From the NCBI RefSeq assembly GCF_014529535.1, contig NW_023503972.1, forward strand, positions 558,001-622,000: 64,000 nucleotides of DNA. The letters run 5' to 3'. The notes beneath the pieces are model-generated. The model saw only the letters and a program-made list of their open reading frames with translations. It made no database searches and had not been told where the DNA came from. The stretch is from Bradysia coprophila. Taxonomy: Eukaryota; Arthropoda; Insecta; Diptera; Sciaridae. Positions 34,501-46,056 of this stretch are shown here, piece after piece. Each line of letters begins with the position of its first letter. Within the stretch, counting starts at the first letter, position 1. Made by a program: the position numbers and the translations under genes.

Positions 34501-35416
34501 TTTTCAGATAAAACTTGTTACTCCCCGGCGAACTTTGGTGAGTTGCACTGGACGTCCACTCTAATGTTTCGATCTCTTCTTCTCATTTCTTGATAGCTTA
34601 TCATGTGGCCATTCAAAATAAACCAAATTTGTCATAAGGTCCACACTAAGTCAACTTCGATAAGACCTAAAAAAATGTGTGCTCATGTCGCATTTCTCGA
34701 AAATTTCAATATGAAAAAATTCCACGTTGGGGATAACTGAAGACTTTCAAACAAGGCATTGCTTAAGGCACGTTTCTTCCAATGAAAATAAAAGTCTATC
34801 AGAGTCAATTTCTATAAGAAAATCATTAATTAAATGCTGCGTCCCTGTTACTCCCCTGCACAAGATATAAAAATCTTTGGAAATTGTCTCGATTTATATT
34901 GCAAGCTTTGTTAATTTCGTATTGTTGCAATTTGCTTTGTTTCTGATTAGTGCGGTACCTGTGTAGTATTCTCACAAATTTGGCATTTCTCGGCTTTTCT
35001 ACGATGTGTGACGGCTGATGAATGAATGAAATACTATCCTAGTTGAGGCTCTTCTAGCTTTCCCAAATGAAAGTCGTCCAATAGTCCAATAATATGGCAT
35101 AGGTTTCAATCTGTGCTATGGTCCGACCATAATGGTCGAATGAGGCAAAGATGTGCACACATTTTTTGTTTATCTATTTCGATTCATTGATGACAATTTT
35201 GATTGATTAAGGAATTAAGGAAGTGAAAAATCGACGATGGCGAAATGGTTGGTTGATTATTTCCGAGTTCACACGTCATTCTTGCGTCACATCTGCTAAA
35301 TTGTAGTTTCGTCTATCACTGTGACTATCCTCGGGAAAACCATTTCCATTTTTTTAAGTTTTCCGTCTTTTTCAAATTTTTTTCAACTTTCCCAAAAATG
35401 TTTTTAGAAAAATTCA
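31536..35416. other. gene-poor AT-rich region
   Basis: No supported gene. A frame at 31849-32121 (+, about 90 codons from the ATG in AGAAATGTTGTGC) is followed by AATAAA at about 32143, but I recognise nothing in it and it lacks conservation evidence. A hairpin element lies at 32247-32432. The rest shows only short random frames. Confidence 0.45.
32247..32432. repeat. inverted-repeat element, about 55-bp arms
   Basis: GAATCACACAA..GGATTGAAACCAC..ACAGTATACGTGTGAATTCGT on the left pairs with ACGAATTCACACATATACTGT..GTGGTTTCAATCC..GTGATTCACACAA on the right. Confidence 0.6.
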
Positions 35417-36791
35417 GAAACTTTTGAGGAAAAGTGGGACAAAAAAAAATTGATGTCAATGAAACAACGGGCCAGTTAGAAGCGCATTTTTGTGTTTTAT
35501 TTTAAATTTTTATCAATTTGAATAAATTGTTTACATCCTTTTCTTTGATTGTTGAACCATCTATATTGTACCATTTATACACAATTCAATTATTTTATAA
35601 TTTAAACAATTTTTTTCCGTGTCAGTTTCTCAAGGAAATATTTTGGTTCATCATTACAATTTTAAGCTTAAAACATTTTTTTTAACACAAAAAGAAAGTA
35701 ATTGCACACTGATGAATGGGAGGTGTATTTTTTTCTAAAGTAGAGGACTGATGCGTAAAATGTTTGCGATCGTTTTTCGTTCATCTAAGGATTGAAGGTG
35801 AAGCTATAGTGAGGGAGGATAGGATAGTGTTGATAGCAAAGAAATGCAACTTTTTCGTTTGGTTTAAAAGCTGGATCGTCATGATTTTTTATAGAATTTG
35901 GGGTTTCGGGTTCAAAAAACTGACAACTGTTTGAACTAATAAGAGAAGATCAGGGGATCTGCGCACACCACATGTTACTAAATTTACTTTCGTCTCGGTT
36001 TAGAATATTGACATTTTATTGGTAAAACACGCTGTTGTGGCACTTGTTAGGGGAATAAGTATGAACGTGTGTTATGTGAGACCAATATCAAGTGTACAAA
36101 TGTGTACTTTTCATTGATGTCGAGATCTCAGTTCGCACAATGTGGCACTGCCACAAAATACGTATTCTCGACGCAGTGTCGAAAAGTAAAACTGCCGTTG
36201 CCTTTGTTCGGTGATTAATGACACGTTACGTAGAAAATATTTTGCTCATACTTCAATTGCTCCCTCTGTTTTGAACAATTTTCCGCTCTGGTTCGCTTTT
36301 TAGTGCTCCTTTGCTTACTTTCTCTAATTCATAAGGTTCCTAACCAGAATCCTTTTGCAATATGTCGTACTGAGATTGTCGATTGTTGTTGGAATACGTT
36401 GTGTCTGCACTATGAAAATTTAGCGAAATTGAGCGAAATAGTTTTCTAATTTTGACGCTGGTGCTGACGCTGGTCAGTCGACTCTTATCGAGTTTTTGAT
36501 ACTTTTGTGTCGACCCATTTCAAAAATATTTTGAGTAGGGAAGTTATCCTAATTGGTAAATATCATGACAAAACCAAAAGCTTTAAATGGGTGTGTGGGT
36601 ATTATCAGATTAAGTTTGGTTATATTATGTCGATGGTGAAATTCACGCTGTTAATTACATTCATTCATAAATAATAAACGGTTGTCTGTGTGTGTATTTG
36701 TGTGTGCAAGCAATCTTAGATTTATGAGTGGATGCTATAACTTATTACTTTTTTTATCATTTAGTGAGTATGATGGCCACTGAATTGTACA
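35417..36791 (+). repeat. segmental direct repeat, copy 1
   Basis: 1375 bp that recurs, in the same orientation and about 15 kb downstream, at 50362-51887. By eye the copies are about 97-99 percent identical outside indels. Copy 1 has 34 bp (about 35888-35921) missing from copy 2 and lacks the MITE and a 12-bp insert present in copy 2. No open frame, no LTR-like TG..CA ends and no terminal inverted repeats were seen, so its origin is open. Confidence 0.85.
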
Positions 36792-37677
36792 AGCAGGAGT
36801 ATGGGCTATTCTGACCTGTACTGTTTAGCAATAGCAACTTAGTCAGGACACTTTATAGTAACGAACTTGTTAGTTCAGACACCTTTTAGCGTAGACACCC
36901 TCTACTAAGGGTGTATTTACTGTTTTTGAGGTTAAATTAAGTGTATTACAGTGATAATAGATAATATAAATTATTAACGGTACCTAATTTTTATTTAAGA
37001 CACAACGAAACTACTTACCATAATTCGTATTTATACTCTTTTAAAAAATAGTCGAAGACCGTACATTTTTATTTATTTCAGACCCTATAAACTAATAGAA
37101 CGTAGTAGACACACTTACCATAGTTTATTTGCTATAGACTCACCACAGACACTACGTTCGTTATGTGATCACTTTATGAAGAACTTTTCGAGGTTTGTTA
37201 GATTTATTGAATTGAAAAGGAAGACATTATATTTTACAGAATCAACGCAAGAAATACTCAAATACGTACCACTTTTCCTTGAGAACTGAATGTAACAATA
37301 GCCACTCTAGTATGATTTAGGCTCACTGTAAAATCGCCATGCATTTTTTTTACAAACTTAATTTCACTCATAAAATTTGCCTTTCCAACACTTGAACTTG
37401 AATCGATCAAAAACCTAAGCGTAAGAGAAAATCGTAAATTTAACGATCCTGTATTGAATATTATGAAGTAAGCACGATATTTAGAAATTAATTTAACTTT
37501 ATAAGTATGTGGTTTATAAGTATGGAACGTATGGAAGTATGTGGACAGTTGAAAATATTGAATTTTTTATTGAAGTCTGTCATGCATTAATGCTTAAATT
37601 GGAACTTTTTTTTTACTGTAGCTGAATAACATGCTATTTTTACATCTATCAAAAGCTCATGCGGATCTTCTAAGCTT
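36792..37677. other. intergenic, nothing convincing
   Basis: AT-rich sequence after the duplicated block. GTAGACACCCTCTACTAAG and CGTAGTAGACACACTTACC are loosely repeated, but I could not define an element. Confidence 0.4.
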
Positions 37678-38022
37678 TTACTTATTGAAATATTGATCTG
37701 AAATTGTAAATACATACACCACGTCAATTCTTTTCGTCTTAGATCGTATCTGCTGCACACTATTACGAAAAATACCACTCAATATATCCATCTTGGACTT
37801 ATCGGTCGTTTCAGATAGGGAATTTGGCCCTACCGTCCTATTCGGTTTCGTCAGTCTTTTATTTCCATAGCCAAAATGCATCCGTACATCACCGCCATTA
37901 TCGATGTTCTGCAATAATTTTCGTTCGAATTTTGCGCCGACTATCGATGTAATTGCAATATTTAACAAAATGAACAAAAAAATCCCTTTAATCTTCATGA
38001 TTGCCGTCGATGAAGATTTCAT
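37678..38022 (-). CDS. small secreted protein, possible peptide precursor
   Basis: Single-exon frame of 114 codons with ATG at 38022 and TAA at 37678-37680. Residues 10-30 (IKGIFLFILLNIAITSIVGA) form a strong signal peptide. The remainder is polar, has no cysteine, and contains candidate dibasic cleavage sites (ERK near residue 33, NKR near 54, TKR near 91), with MHFGYGNKR in the middle. This layout fits a secreted peptide precursor or a seminal/salivary small protein, but I recognise no known neuropeptide motif. The last 15 residues (VVYVFTISDQYFNK) look like read-through of AT-rich DNA, so a splice near the C-terminus cannot be excluded. Confidence 0.5.
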   Translation of the reverse strand: MKSSSTAIMKIKGIFLFILLNIAITSIVGAKFERKLLQNIDNGGDVRMHFGYGNKRLTKPNRTVGPNSLSETTDKSKMDILSGIFRNSVQQIRSKTKRIDVVYVFTISDQYFNK

Positions 38023-38982
38023 ATCACCAAAATTAGTTTCACTTTATGTTTGATATTGCATGTAAAGTAAAAATCATATTCTTCAACTTTATCTCTGGCG
38101 TGTTATAGTATTCTGAATGTGTAACTATTACTATAGTACTTGTAACATAATTCACTTATTATTTATGAGATAAGGATGTTGATGTTGATGAACTTTGTGT
38201 TCGATTCGAAGTGGCTATTTCAGACGTAGTGGCAACACAAAACCTATGATGCTCTCTCGCCTAAAGAGATGTACTTCATCAGATTTTAAATCAAAACGCA
38301 CAACGACATTTTATGATGAACTATTGCAAGAACGTCGTAAAAACTACTATATTATACGACGGTGTGAATCAAAAATTTAAGAAAGAAAAAAGCTATTTTT
38401 ACACATTTCTGTTGTTTATGTTATAACATTTCTTAGAAACAAAAATATTTTTGTTCCATAGTAAACACACACGCTGTAATAGTCCAAAAAAAAAAAAATT
38501 CCAATTGGTTACTTGGGAGTTCCAAAGATGACTAAACGAATGAAATTTGAAAATTATTGTAAACAGCAATAAAATACTCTATCATCTGGCGCGCCGATTC
38601 TTCGATGAAACTGTTATCTCGTTACGAGTAACGCATTTTTAACGGAAGTTTTACTGACCCGGCACAATATTACAAAATACTGGCATTATCTCGCTCTTCT
38701 CCCTCTCTTGTTGAAAAGACATTATCTTAACGCGTATGTAAGTACGAAGCAATTACATCAGTAATTAAGTTTATTTTAAACAGCTTTGTGATTAAATAGG
38801 ATGTCAGCAACTAACTACTTCTATACCTAAAAGAAAGCGAAAATGGAGAGGAGTACAGTTAAAAGAGCAGGGGTACATTGTGGGTACAGATGGGTCGCTA
38901 GGTCATGAAAAAAATAGGAACTTACAATTAAATTTGATTCTATAATTCAAAAACTAAATATTATTTGTGCATATTGTTCACT

Positions 38983-39150
38983 ATGCGAAAGTCTGTTGTA
39001 TATTTCATTGACCTCTTCCTTATCTGTGTACTTATAGTAAGTTTTTACCTATTCATGAATCAAGAAGCCACGAAGATATATTTATATGGGACTCCAAAGT
39101 TAGAAATTAATGCTGAGCAGAACCATAAAAGGAACATCTACCTATCGTAA
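38983..39150 (+). CDS. possible small membrane or secreted peptide
   Basis: 55 codons from ATG at 38983. Residues 5-25 (VVYFIDLFLICVLIVSFYLF) form one hydrophobic segment, followed by a short polar tail. AATAAA occurs about 35 bp after the stop. Short hydrophobic frames are common in AT-rich DNA, so this is weak. Confidence 0.25.
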   Translation: MRKSVVYFIDLFLICVLIVSFYLFMNQEATKIYLYGTPKLEINAEQNHKRNIYLS

Positions 39151-41625
39151 CCGAATGCGAGTGAAACACTTTCAAATCTGCAACTAATAAAAACAATTTG
39201 GATTTCCTATGACTGACGAATCACTGCCTAGATATCGTAATCAATTATCGTCCTACATTCTTATATAGCAATGACGCCACGGTTTTATTGCAGTTAGTTG
39301 CATCATCTACTGTCTAATTTCGCTTGTTTAAGAGTTCTAGACACTACGACGACTTGCTTTTATTTCAAATATCAAAATAGTACAAGGAATCAACTGATTA
39401 GAATCTTTTTCTTTCTTTGATTTTTCTTGGTGCAATTAGTAACAGAGACAAAAAGCCAAAAGAAAATAAAATGTGATCGTCGTGGACATTAAACATTAGA
39501 TTTTCGAGACATTACGAAAACCACAAGTAGCAATATTCTACGTATTATCATAAACGAGTTTCACCACAACTGATGCGAACAGTTACAACAATACAAAGAA
39601 GAACAAAGAAAAGAATGATGATTCAGAATCAAATCAAGCGAAAGAAAAACTGCTCACATAATTCATAATTCAATATTAAATAATTTTTTTTGAATAGTTC
39701 GATTTTTGTATTATATGCGTAGGGGGGGACTATTGGTAGTTTAAAAGATCTGAGTTTTTTTTATAAAAATATATCAAAAAAAATTTATTCGCTAATCGAA
39801 TGCATGATAATACAAATACAAAATCTTTTTGTTATACAAAAGTCTTTAAACATCTTCTCCATAATATCCTGGATTAAAGTACAGATGCTTATGAAAACCA
39901 TTTTCTTCAGTACTCGTCGTCTGTAGCTCACCTTTGTCCGTTCGTATTCGACTCGTTGTCTCACCAATCATTTTCAACATACCGTCCAAATGATCTTCAT
40001 GTGCATGCTAAGCGAATACTTCACAAAGTGCCTGCACGTACCAAGAACCGGTATCTGGATCTCGGTGTGTTTCAAATCCTGGAACAGTTGCGTAACAAAT
40101 TTTAATATCCGACGTCGTTGCGATATTAATCTGTTCCAATATAATGATTGTGTCCGTTTCAGTCTTTTTGCTTTTCAAACTCCTGTGGCTCGTGCCTGTG
40201 TCGGAGACGTTGCCTCTATAAAAATTGTTTGCAGAACATTTGAGCAAAATTGCAGAATGTTTCTGGTCGATAAACTTACCTACACATGGGAAATAAGAAG
40301 ATTTTCGGCTTTCCCACCAAACTTCTGCAGTTGATGTTGTTGAATTTCTCTAAAATATCTTGGACGGTTGTTAGGCTACCATCGGTAAATTCGTTATATT
40401 GCTTCCCCTTTTGAAATTCACCGTGTGTCAGCACGGCGAACACCAAACTATCCGTCTGTCTCAGGTGTTTTGAGACAATCAATTCATCGACTAGTGCGTG
40501 GAATTCCTGCAATGAGGAAAGAAATTTTAATAAATTTTTGGAATTATGTTTTATGAGTGTGAACTTAAGTTAGTATCAGATACAAAAACAAAATTAAAAT
40601 CAAAATTCATTATCCGAAAACCGAATGACTTTGAGTGAAATTGTAAGAAGTAAATTTTGATTAGAAATCCTTGGAGCTTTTAAATTTAGAATTGAACGGC
40701 ACACGCGAAATAACAACAAAGAGATAACGGAGGTCATTAATTAATAGCTTTCCAAACAAGGTCGACACTCTTAGTTTTCCGAAAATAATTTCCACGATGA
40801 CTTAAATTTGGCTATTGTACACTTCACGACTTATTCAAGGTCAGACAGGTAGCCACTTTTGTTTAGAAATTCATCGGATGAAATGGACCCACAATTTAAA
40901 GAGTAAATGAAAGGAAAAAAAAACTTTCCCATCAAAACTAACATTTCACATTGTAATATTACTTATTGCTTACCGTACTGGTTATATCTTCGTTGTAAAA
41001 GATTTTGAATTCCATGCCACGAAACAATGTAATGAGATTATCTCTATCAACCGAAGCACCATTCCTCGGATCCTTTTTATGGAAATTGATGATATTCACT
41101 AGAACGAACACACCTCTGTGCCGTGATTTTATGTCATATGTGGCTAGCGACTTGTGAGTATGGTACTTCTTTGACTTGGTAACACTGATGGCTAATTTCG
41201 TGGGCTGTACTTCTTTTGTGAAAATTTCTAATTTCACATTCCTCTCCGCATTAGTACCATGACTAACCGATTTATCGGTTATATCAACGTTCGATTGTGG
41301 CCTTGCATCGGGCGACAGCTGTGCGTCATTCTGCTTATCTCGGTTTTTTCTTTTGTCTTTCTTCTCTTCGCCTTCACGCCTCTTTCCTCGTATACTGATT
41401 GTTCCATCGTCATCATCATTATCATCGGAATTAGTTATTGCGATGTGTCGCGACGATTTGCGTTGCAGTAGACTTGCAGCTTCAACAAAATTGCCTTTAC
41501 ATATTTCGACAAGTCCTTGAAACGTTTTCGGACCACGATGGGTAATTTTCTCGAATAACAATTTGTGTTTTGTTTCTGGTCCTATTTGCAACTTCTGAAA
41601 TTAGATCGAATTGTTACACCATCAC

Positions 41626-43497
41626 TAGGGAATGCAGTCCCGGACCGTTTTTGGAATCCCGGGATTCGGGATTGAGAAACTCAGTACCGGTACCAGTACC
41701 GGGATTTCCGGTACTGAAAAGATATGGATTAGATATCAGTAAAAGAAATTATTTTCATTTTATTCTCATTTTTTTAAGTTTGTTAATGGTACAGTGCTTA
41801 CACACAGTGACATACGTATCGAAATTCTTTTGTTCTGAATATCAAATTTGACACTAGGGCAAAATCAATTCGATATTTACGTCGCTGTGTGAAGGCCGGG
41901 TAATAACTTTAATTTATTATTGTAACAGGGTAGATGTCACATTGAAAATTTCAATTTTCTCTTTGGAAAAATGATCTTAGAACGCGCAATGCACTCAACG
42001 TGTCATCGTTCAATCTTGAACGTATAGGTTTTGGGACTTGTTGTCGTCGCAATCGCAAATTTTTGATCTTTGTCATTTAAAAATTAATTGATTTGTTAGG
42101 AAATTAAAATTTTTAAGCACGCTGCCTATGATAATATAAATCGTGAGAAGTGACAGAAGACCGACCTGCCGACAGCGTCAATAATTGACAGTTTTGTGAA
42201 ATATCGCCTAAATCCACAATATATTTTCCTACGCAAGTAACAACAAGCCGAAATAGCACATTTCGTCACGAGTGATGAAAAGTTGAATTTTTCACGACTA
42301 GTCGTAAGCTTACGACGTGTACCGAAACATTCAGCTTTCATCACGAGTCACGAACGACGATTTTTGTGCCTGAGGATCATAATGAGATGAAACTCAAAAA
42401 CAGTAAGAATCATATCAAATCATATCAGAGGCCGGAAAAACTACTTTTCCGGCTGCAAATGTAATGCGGAGGCCGGAAAAGTTACTTTCCCGGCCGCAAA
42501 TATCAGTCCAGAAAAATAGCACTTTTTGACTCTAAAGTGCGTGTCGAAAACCATCGAATTATGATCCTCAGGCGCGAAAATGCATGTTCAGATTCAACGT
42601 TCGTTGGTTTGATGAGCAGCAGACACTCATGTGCTTTTTATAGATCTTTTCAGTTGACCACCGGCAGTACGAAATTTGTGTGCAAACTAAACACGCCCAA
42701 CTTCGCAAAGAGGGACAGTTTTTAAAATATTTTACTATGCTGGTGCATGTAATAAGGCTATTACATGTATAGGCAATAACATTTACATCACTCGCATAGT
42801 AAAACGTCGTACTACACACGGAAAATACCCTCGGATACTTTTTCTCATCTGGATACGAGATATCACTTTACTTCCCTTGCATAGTAATGTACTATTTTCA
42901 GAAAACATAGAAAATGCTAATGGAAAATTGAATTGAACACTTTTAGTAACCGTAAAATGTTTTCATTTGAAGTAAAGGAAAATAAAAGCGTTGAATTGCT
43001 CCAAAAAATGTCTAAAATTTGCAGGAATTTAAATAATATTCCGCTTTTGCGAGGTTAACTATGATTAGTTTGAGCACAAAATCCTCAAAGTAATCCACTG
43101 CACTGTGCTGTGCTGTCCTCAGTTTCTCAAACCGAGGAGAACTATAAAAGGAGGCTGCGGTTTAGTTGCCCTCATTCTCAAACAAACTCAACTACTATAA
43201 TAAAGATTGTATGTAAACCCTTATTGACAAATTTTAGCTAGCCATCGTAGTTTTAAAAATGTGTTTGCAAATAATATGACATGAGAGAAAAAAGTCAAGT
43301 AATCCTATATTTTAATGTTTATCTTATATTGCTATAGGAGTTTGAATCATACAAGTTGATCGATATCAAAATTTTGTTAAAAAGAACTGAATTTTAAATT
43401 TCGGTACTAATCTCGGGATTTTTTGATCAATACCGGGATTCGGGATTGAGATTTTCCGGTACTGGTACCGGGATTGGTACCGGGATTGCATTCCCTA
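41626..43497. mobile_element. 1.87-kb non-autonomous hAT-type transposon in Dronc intron 1
   Basis: The terminal inverted repeats begin TAGGGAATGCAGTCCCGG (left) and TAGGGAATGCAATCCCGG (right, read inward), followed on both sides by subterminal GGTACCGG/CCGGGATTCGGGATT motifs in several copies. The flanking 8-bp direct repeat ACCATCAC (41618-41625 and 43498-43505) is the hAT-size target duplication. The interior has no long frame and no recognisable transposase. Confidence 0.9.
42366..42575. repeat. inverted repeat nested in the hAT element
   Basis: GCCTGAGGATCATAAT at 42368-42383 is mirrored by ATTATGATCCTCAGGC at 42558-42573. Between them are two tandem GAGGCCGGAAAANNTACTTT units. Probably a smaller element inserted in, or a decayed part of, the larger one. 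Confidence 0.6.
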
Positions 43498-43787
43498 ACC
43501 ATCACAATACACAACCACTGCACTAGTTTCTTTGTCAGAATCTACCTCAATTTCGGATTTCATTACTGGAAACATAATTTTTCGATTCGACATTTTCCCA
43601 TGAGTATATCATAGTTTGTCAATTTGATTAATTCGGATATATTGTCTAGAATGATTCTACGGTGTTCTTTCTCCATTTCGATTACAATATACGATTTTCT
43701 TGTATTTTCAATGAAACTCACAGAACTTTCAAAAAAACAAAACTTTAGAACGAGCCATCAGAACAGTCGGAGCGTTTGCTGCGACTG

Positions 43788-44613
43788 AGCCCCGTACAAA
43801 CCCGTATATCTATTGCGTACGTGACCCTAGTGCGTCTGTCACCCTACTTTGACCGTAAGCCTATTGCGCCGGTTAATGTAGTTAAAGTAAAATTATTATG
43901 TAATATGTACATCTTACAAATTGCGCATAGCGCAATTACGAAGCCCCGTACGACGTTCCTTTCAAATGAAACAAAAATTTCAAATCGCCCTAAAATGTTA
44001 TTTTTTTGAAGGGCCTAGTATCGGCCTCAGTCCGAGGACCCAAATTTAAAACTTTTTTCAACTACATTCTATTCGGCCTTTGATTACCTTCCAAATGAAA
44101 CAAAAATTACGAAAAACGAATGAAATTTACTCGAGTTCTATGTATAATACACATAGGGCCCTAGTAGCATTTCACTTCTAAGGCCCTAACTCACGGTCCA
44201 CTCACCCGATTTTAAAAAACTTTTTTTTCCTGGATTGGTATTGACAATACCTATCATTTGCCGTGTCATTTACATTTCCATCGTTTATTTTGCCATAAAT
44301 ATCACCAAAAGACCTTAAATCACTTAGGTGGCCCTAACTCACGAAGGGCCGACCCGAATATGCCCATCTTCGAACTTAGCCTCACTATTTCGACTATCTT
44401 TCAGGGAAAAAGATTTTTTGAAATCGGATTTGATTTACTCAAGATATCGACGTGACAGACGGACAGACGGACAGACGGACAGACAAAATTTTTATTGCAG
44501 ATTCGTCATTTATGAACATAGGCAAACACTTTGCCCTTACCGTCTGCTTCGAATTCCATCAATTACACACGGCATCGTAATCCTATAAGCCCCTTTGTAC
44601 TTCGTACGGGGCT
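43788..44613. mobile_element. 826-bp element with AGCCCCGTAC inverted ends
   Basis: The ends AGCCCCGTAC and GTACGGGGCT are perfect inverted copies; the interior carries repeated AATGAAACAAAAATTNC and CTAACTCACGG words and an (ACAGACGG)n tract at 44452-44484. It starts about 110 bp upstream of the Dronc start codon, so it occupies the promoter side of that gene. Its block CCCATCTTCGAACTTAGCCTCA..AAAAAGATTTTTTGAAATC is also the unit of the tandem array at 48186-48950. Flanking duplication not identified. Confidence 0.7.
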
Positions 44614-45459
44614 AAAAACTATTGAGAATTCGTTATTATTTCACAACATTTCTTTCTTCAAACAGTCAGTCACAATGAATGAATGGTGATTGAATCTACA
44701 ACAAAGTAAATATATCCCACCATCCACCAAACAACAAAATGACCTCATATATGCCATAAATAGAGCTCGGTGAGACATCTATGTGGAAAATACGAAAACT
44801 TTCATTGAAGCATTTGCAAAGAGTGTTCACGGTGTTCACATTATTTGAAGGAGTGTGTGCGAAAAGAATAAAAATTAAAATTTTAATATTTGAAGTTCCA
44901 AAATAGGATGAGAGGAGCTCAGTAATTCATTAATCCTTTTCCAAAGATTTGTATGTTGAGAGCGCAAGAAAAAGTCTTCTTTCTTTATTAATCAATTTTT
45001 GTATCTATTCGGTTGAATTCGTTTTATTGTTTGTACTGATTCAGAAGTTTAAATTGTTAACATAAATTCATAAACGATTCTGACAAAACCAAAATATTTT
45101 ATTCTCGTCATTAATTGAATTCAACGAAACTTTTATTCTATCTTAAGGAATACTCACAAATTTTTGTATGGACGAGCAAAAAATCACTCTGATCACTCTG
45201 ATTCAACAACAATCTTCTATAGTTATTTACATAGAGATTAAAAGTTGAAAAGTGTGAATGTTGTTGATTCGAGGCAAAGCCGAAAAATACGTTCAAATAA
45301 GCTAAATCGCTAACACGAAGCATATTGAAGTGAAAAGTTGTTGGAACTATTGTCCATGGAATGACAGAAAATCTGCCGAATTCTTTTACTTGATTTCAAA
45401 CAGATTTATACTTCAGCCGGCACCAGTGCCAATTGCCTGGTCCAACTTTTCCATTTTAA
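44614..45459. other. intergenic, nothing seen
   Basis: AT-rich sequence with only short frames; no repeat structure noticed. Confidence 0.45.
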
Positions 45460-45648
45460 CAAATCGGTCTCGAAGGGCATCTTCTGGATAAACACTACGA
45501 GTTCGAGCTTCTGCTGACACCTAATAATCTTTTTTCTTTACAAGCTCTCAAACGGGAATGCCCCAGATTGAACACTGATGCAATTGAAGCAGCACTCACA
45601 GCTTATTCGCTGCGTGAACTTGAACAGACGATTGTTGATACTCGGTGA
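45460..45648 (+). pseudogene. isolated coding-like fragment, unrecognised
   Basis: An uninterrupted frame of 62 codons reads GLEGHLLDKHYEFELLLTP, then LFSLQALKRECPRL and DAIEAALTAYSLRELEQTI before TGA at 45646. The composition is that of a real soluble, partly helical protein. Upstream, in a frame one base off, APVPIAWSNFSILTN (about 45421-45458) looks like its continuation, and downstream another frame (GDSMVVISGILVDESIF) does too. A broken gene or pseudogene fragment is the simplest reading. Family not recognised. Confidence 0.35.
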
Positions 45649-46056
45649 CAGTATGGTGGTAATTTCTGGAATTCTGGTGGACGAATCAATCTTTCTCCAA
45701 TGTTGTGGAATGCCCGCACAATGTCCGATTCCAATGATTGAATAAATCAGATTCGCACAAAAGTGCCTCCATATACGAGACGATCTTCGCACAAAAATGC
45801 CGTAGATGGCGTTTATTGTCAAATGTCAAAGTGAAAGGATGTGTCAAATCAACGTTCCAATATTGAATTAAATTTGTTTGTTTATTGAGTCTGTATTAAG
45901 TGAGTAATGAAGCTAATCATTCAGACAGTACAGTTATTAATTTGCCTTCTGATTTAATAAAGGTCCACTCGCTCAAATCGTTACTGATTCCCATTCATAC
46001 AAAACGCATACCAAGTGAAACCGCCAATTCGAGTAAACTACTCAATTTTGGACATT

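Larger units (their letters stand above)
39846..43676 (-). pseudogene. Dronc: Dronc-like CARD initiator caspase, with two apparent frame lesions
   Basis: Minus-strand exons: about 43676-43537 (CARD start, MEKEHRRIILDNISELIKL), 41594-40974 (rest of CARD, KITHRGPKTFQGLVEIC, linker and start of p20), 40506-40280 (VFAVLTHGE with the catalytic His, ending in the catalytic PMCRG), 40215-39846 (p10, ICYATVPGFETHRDPDTGSWYVQ). The CARD and the P-x-CRG active site (PFCRG in fruit-fly Dronc) identify the apical caspase Dronc, which is activated by the Apaf-1-like apoptosome. Two defects: in exon 1 the CARD frame shifts after GKCRIEK within an AAAAA run, the continuation (FPVMKSEIEVDSDKE) being one frame over; and TAG at 40008-40010 interrupts p10, with family-like sequence (HAHEDHLDG...LYFNPGYYGEDV) continuing in frame to TAA at 39846. 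It may be a pseudogene, an allele, or sequencing error. The exact end of exon 1 is uncertain. Confidence 0.85.
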
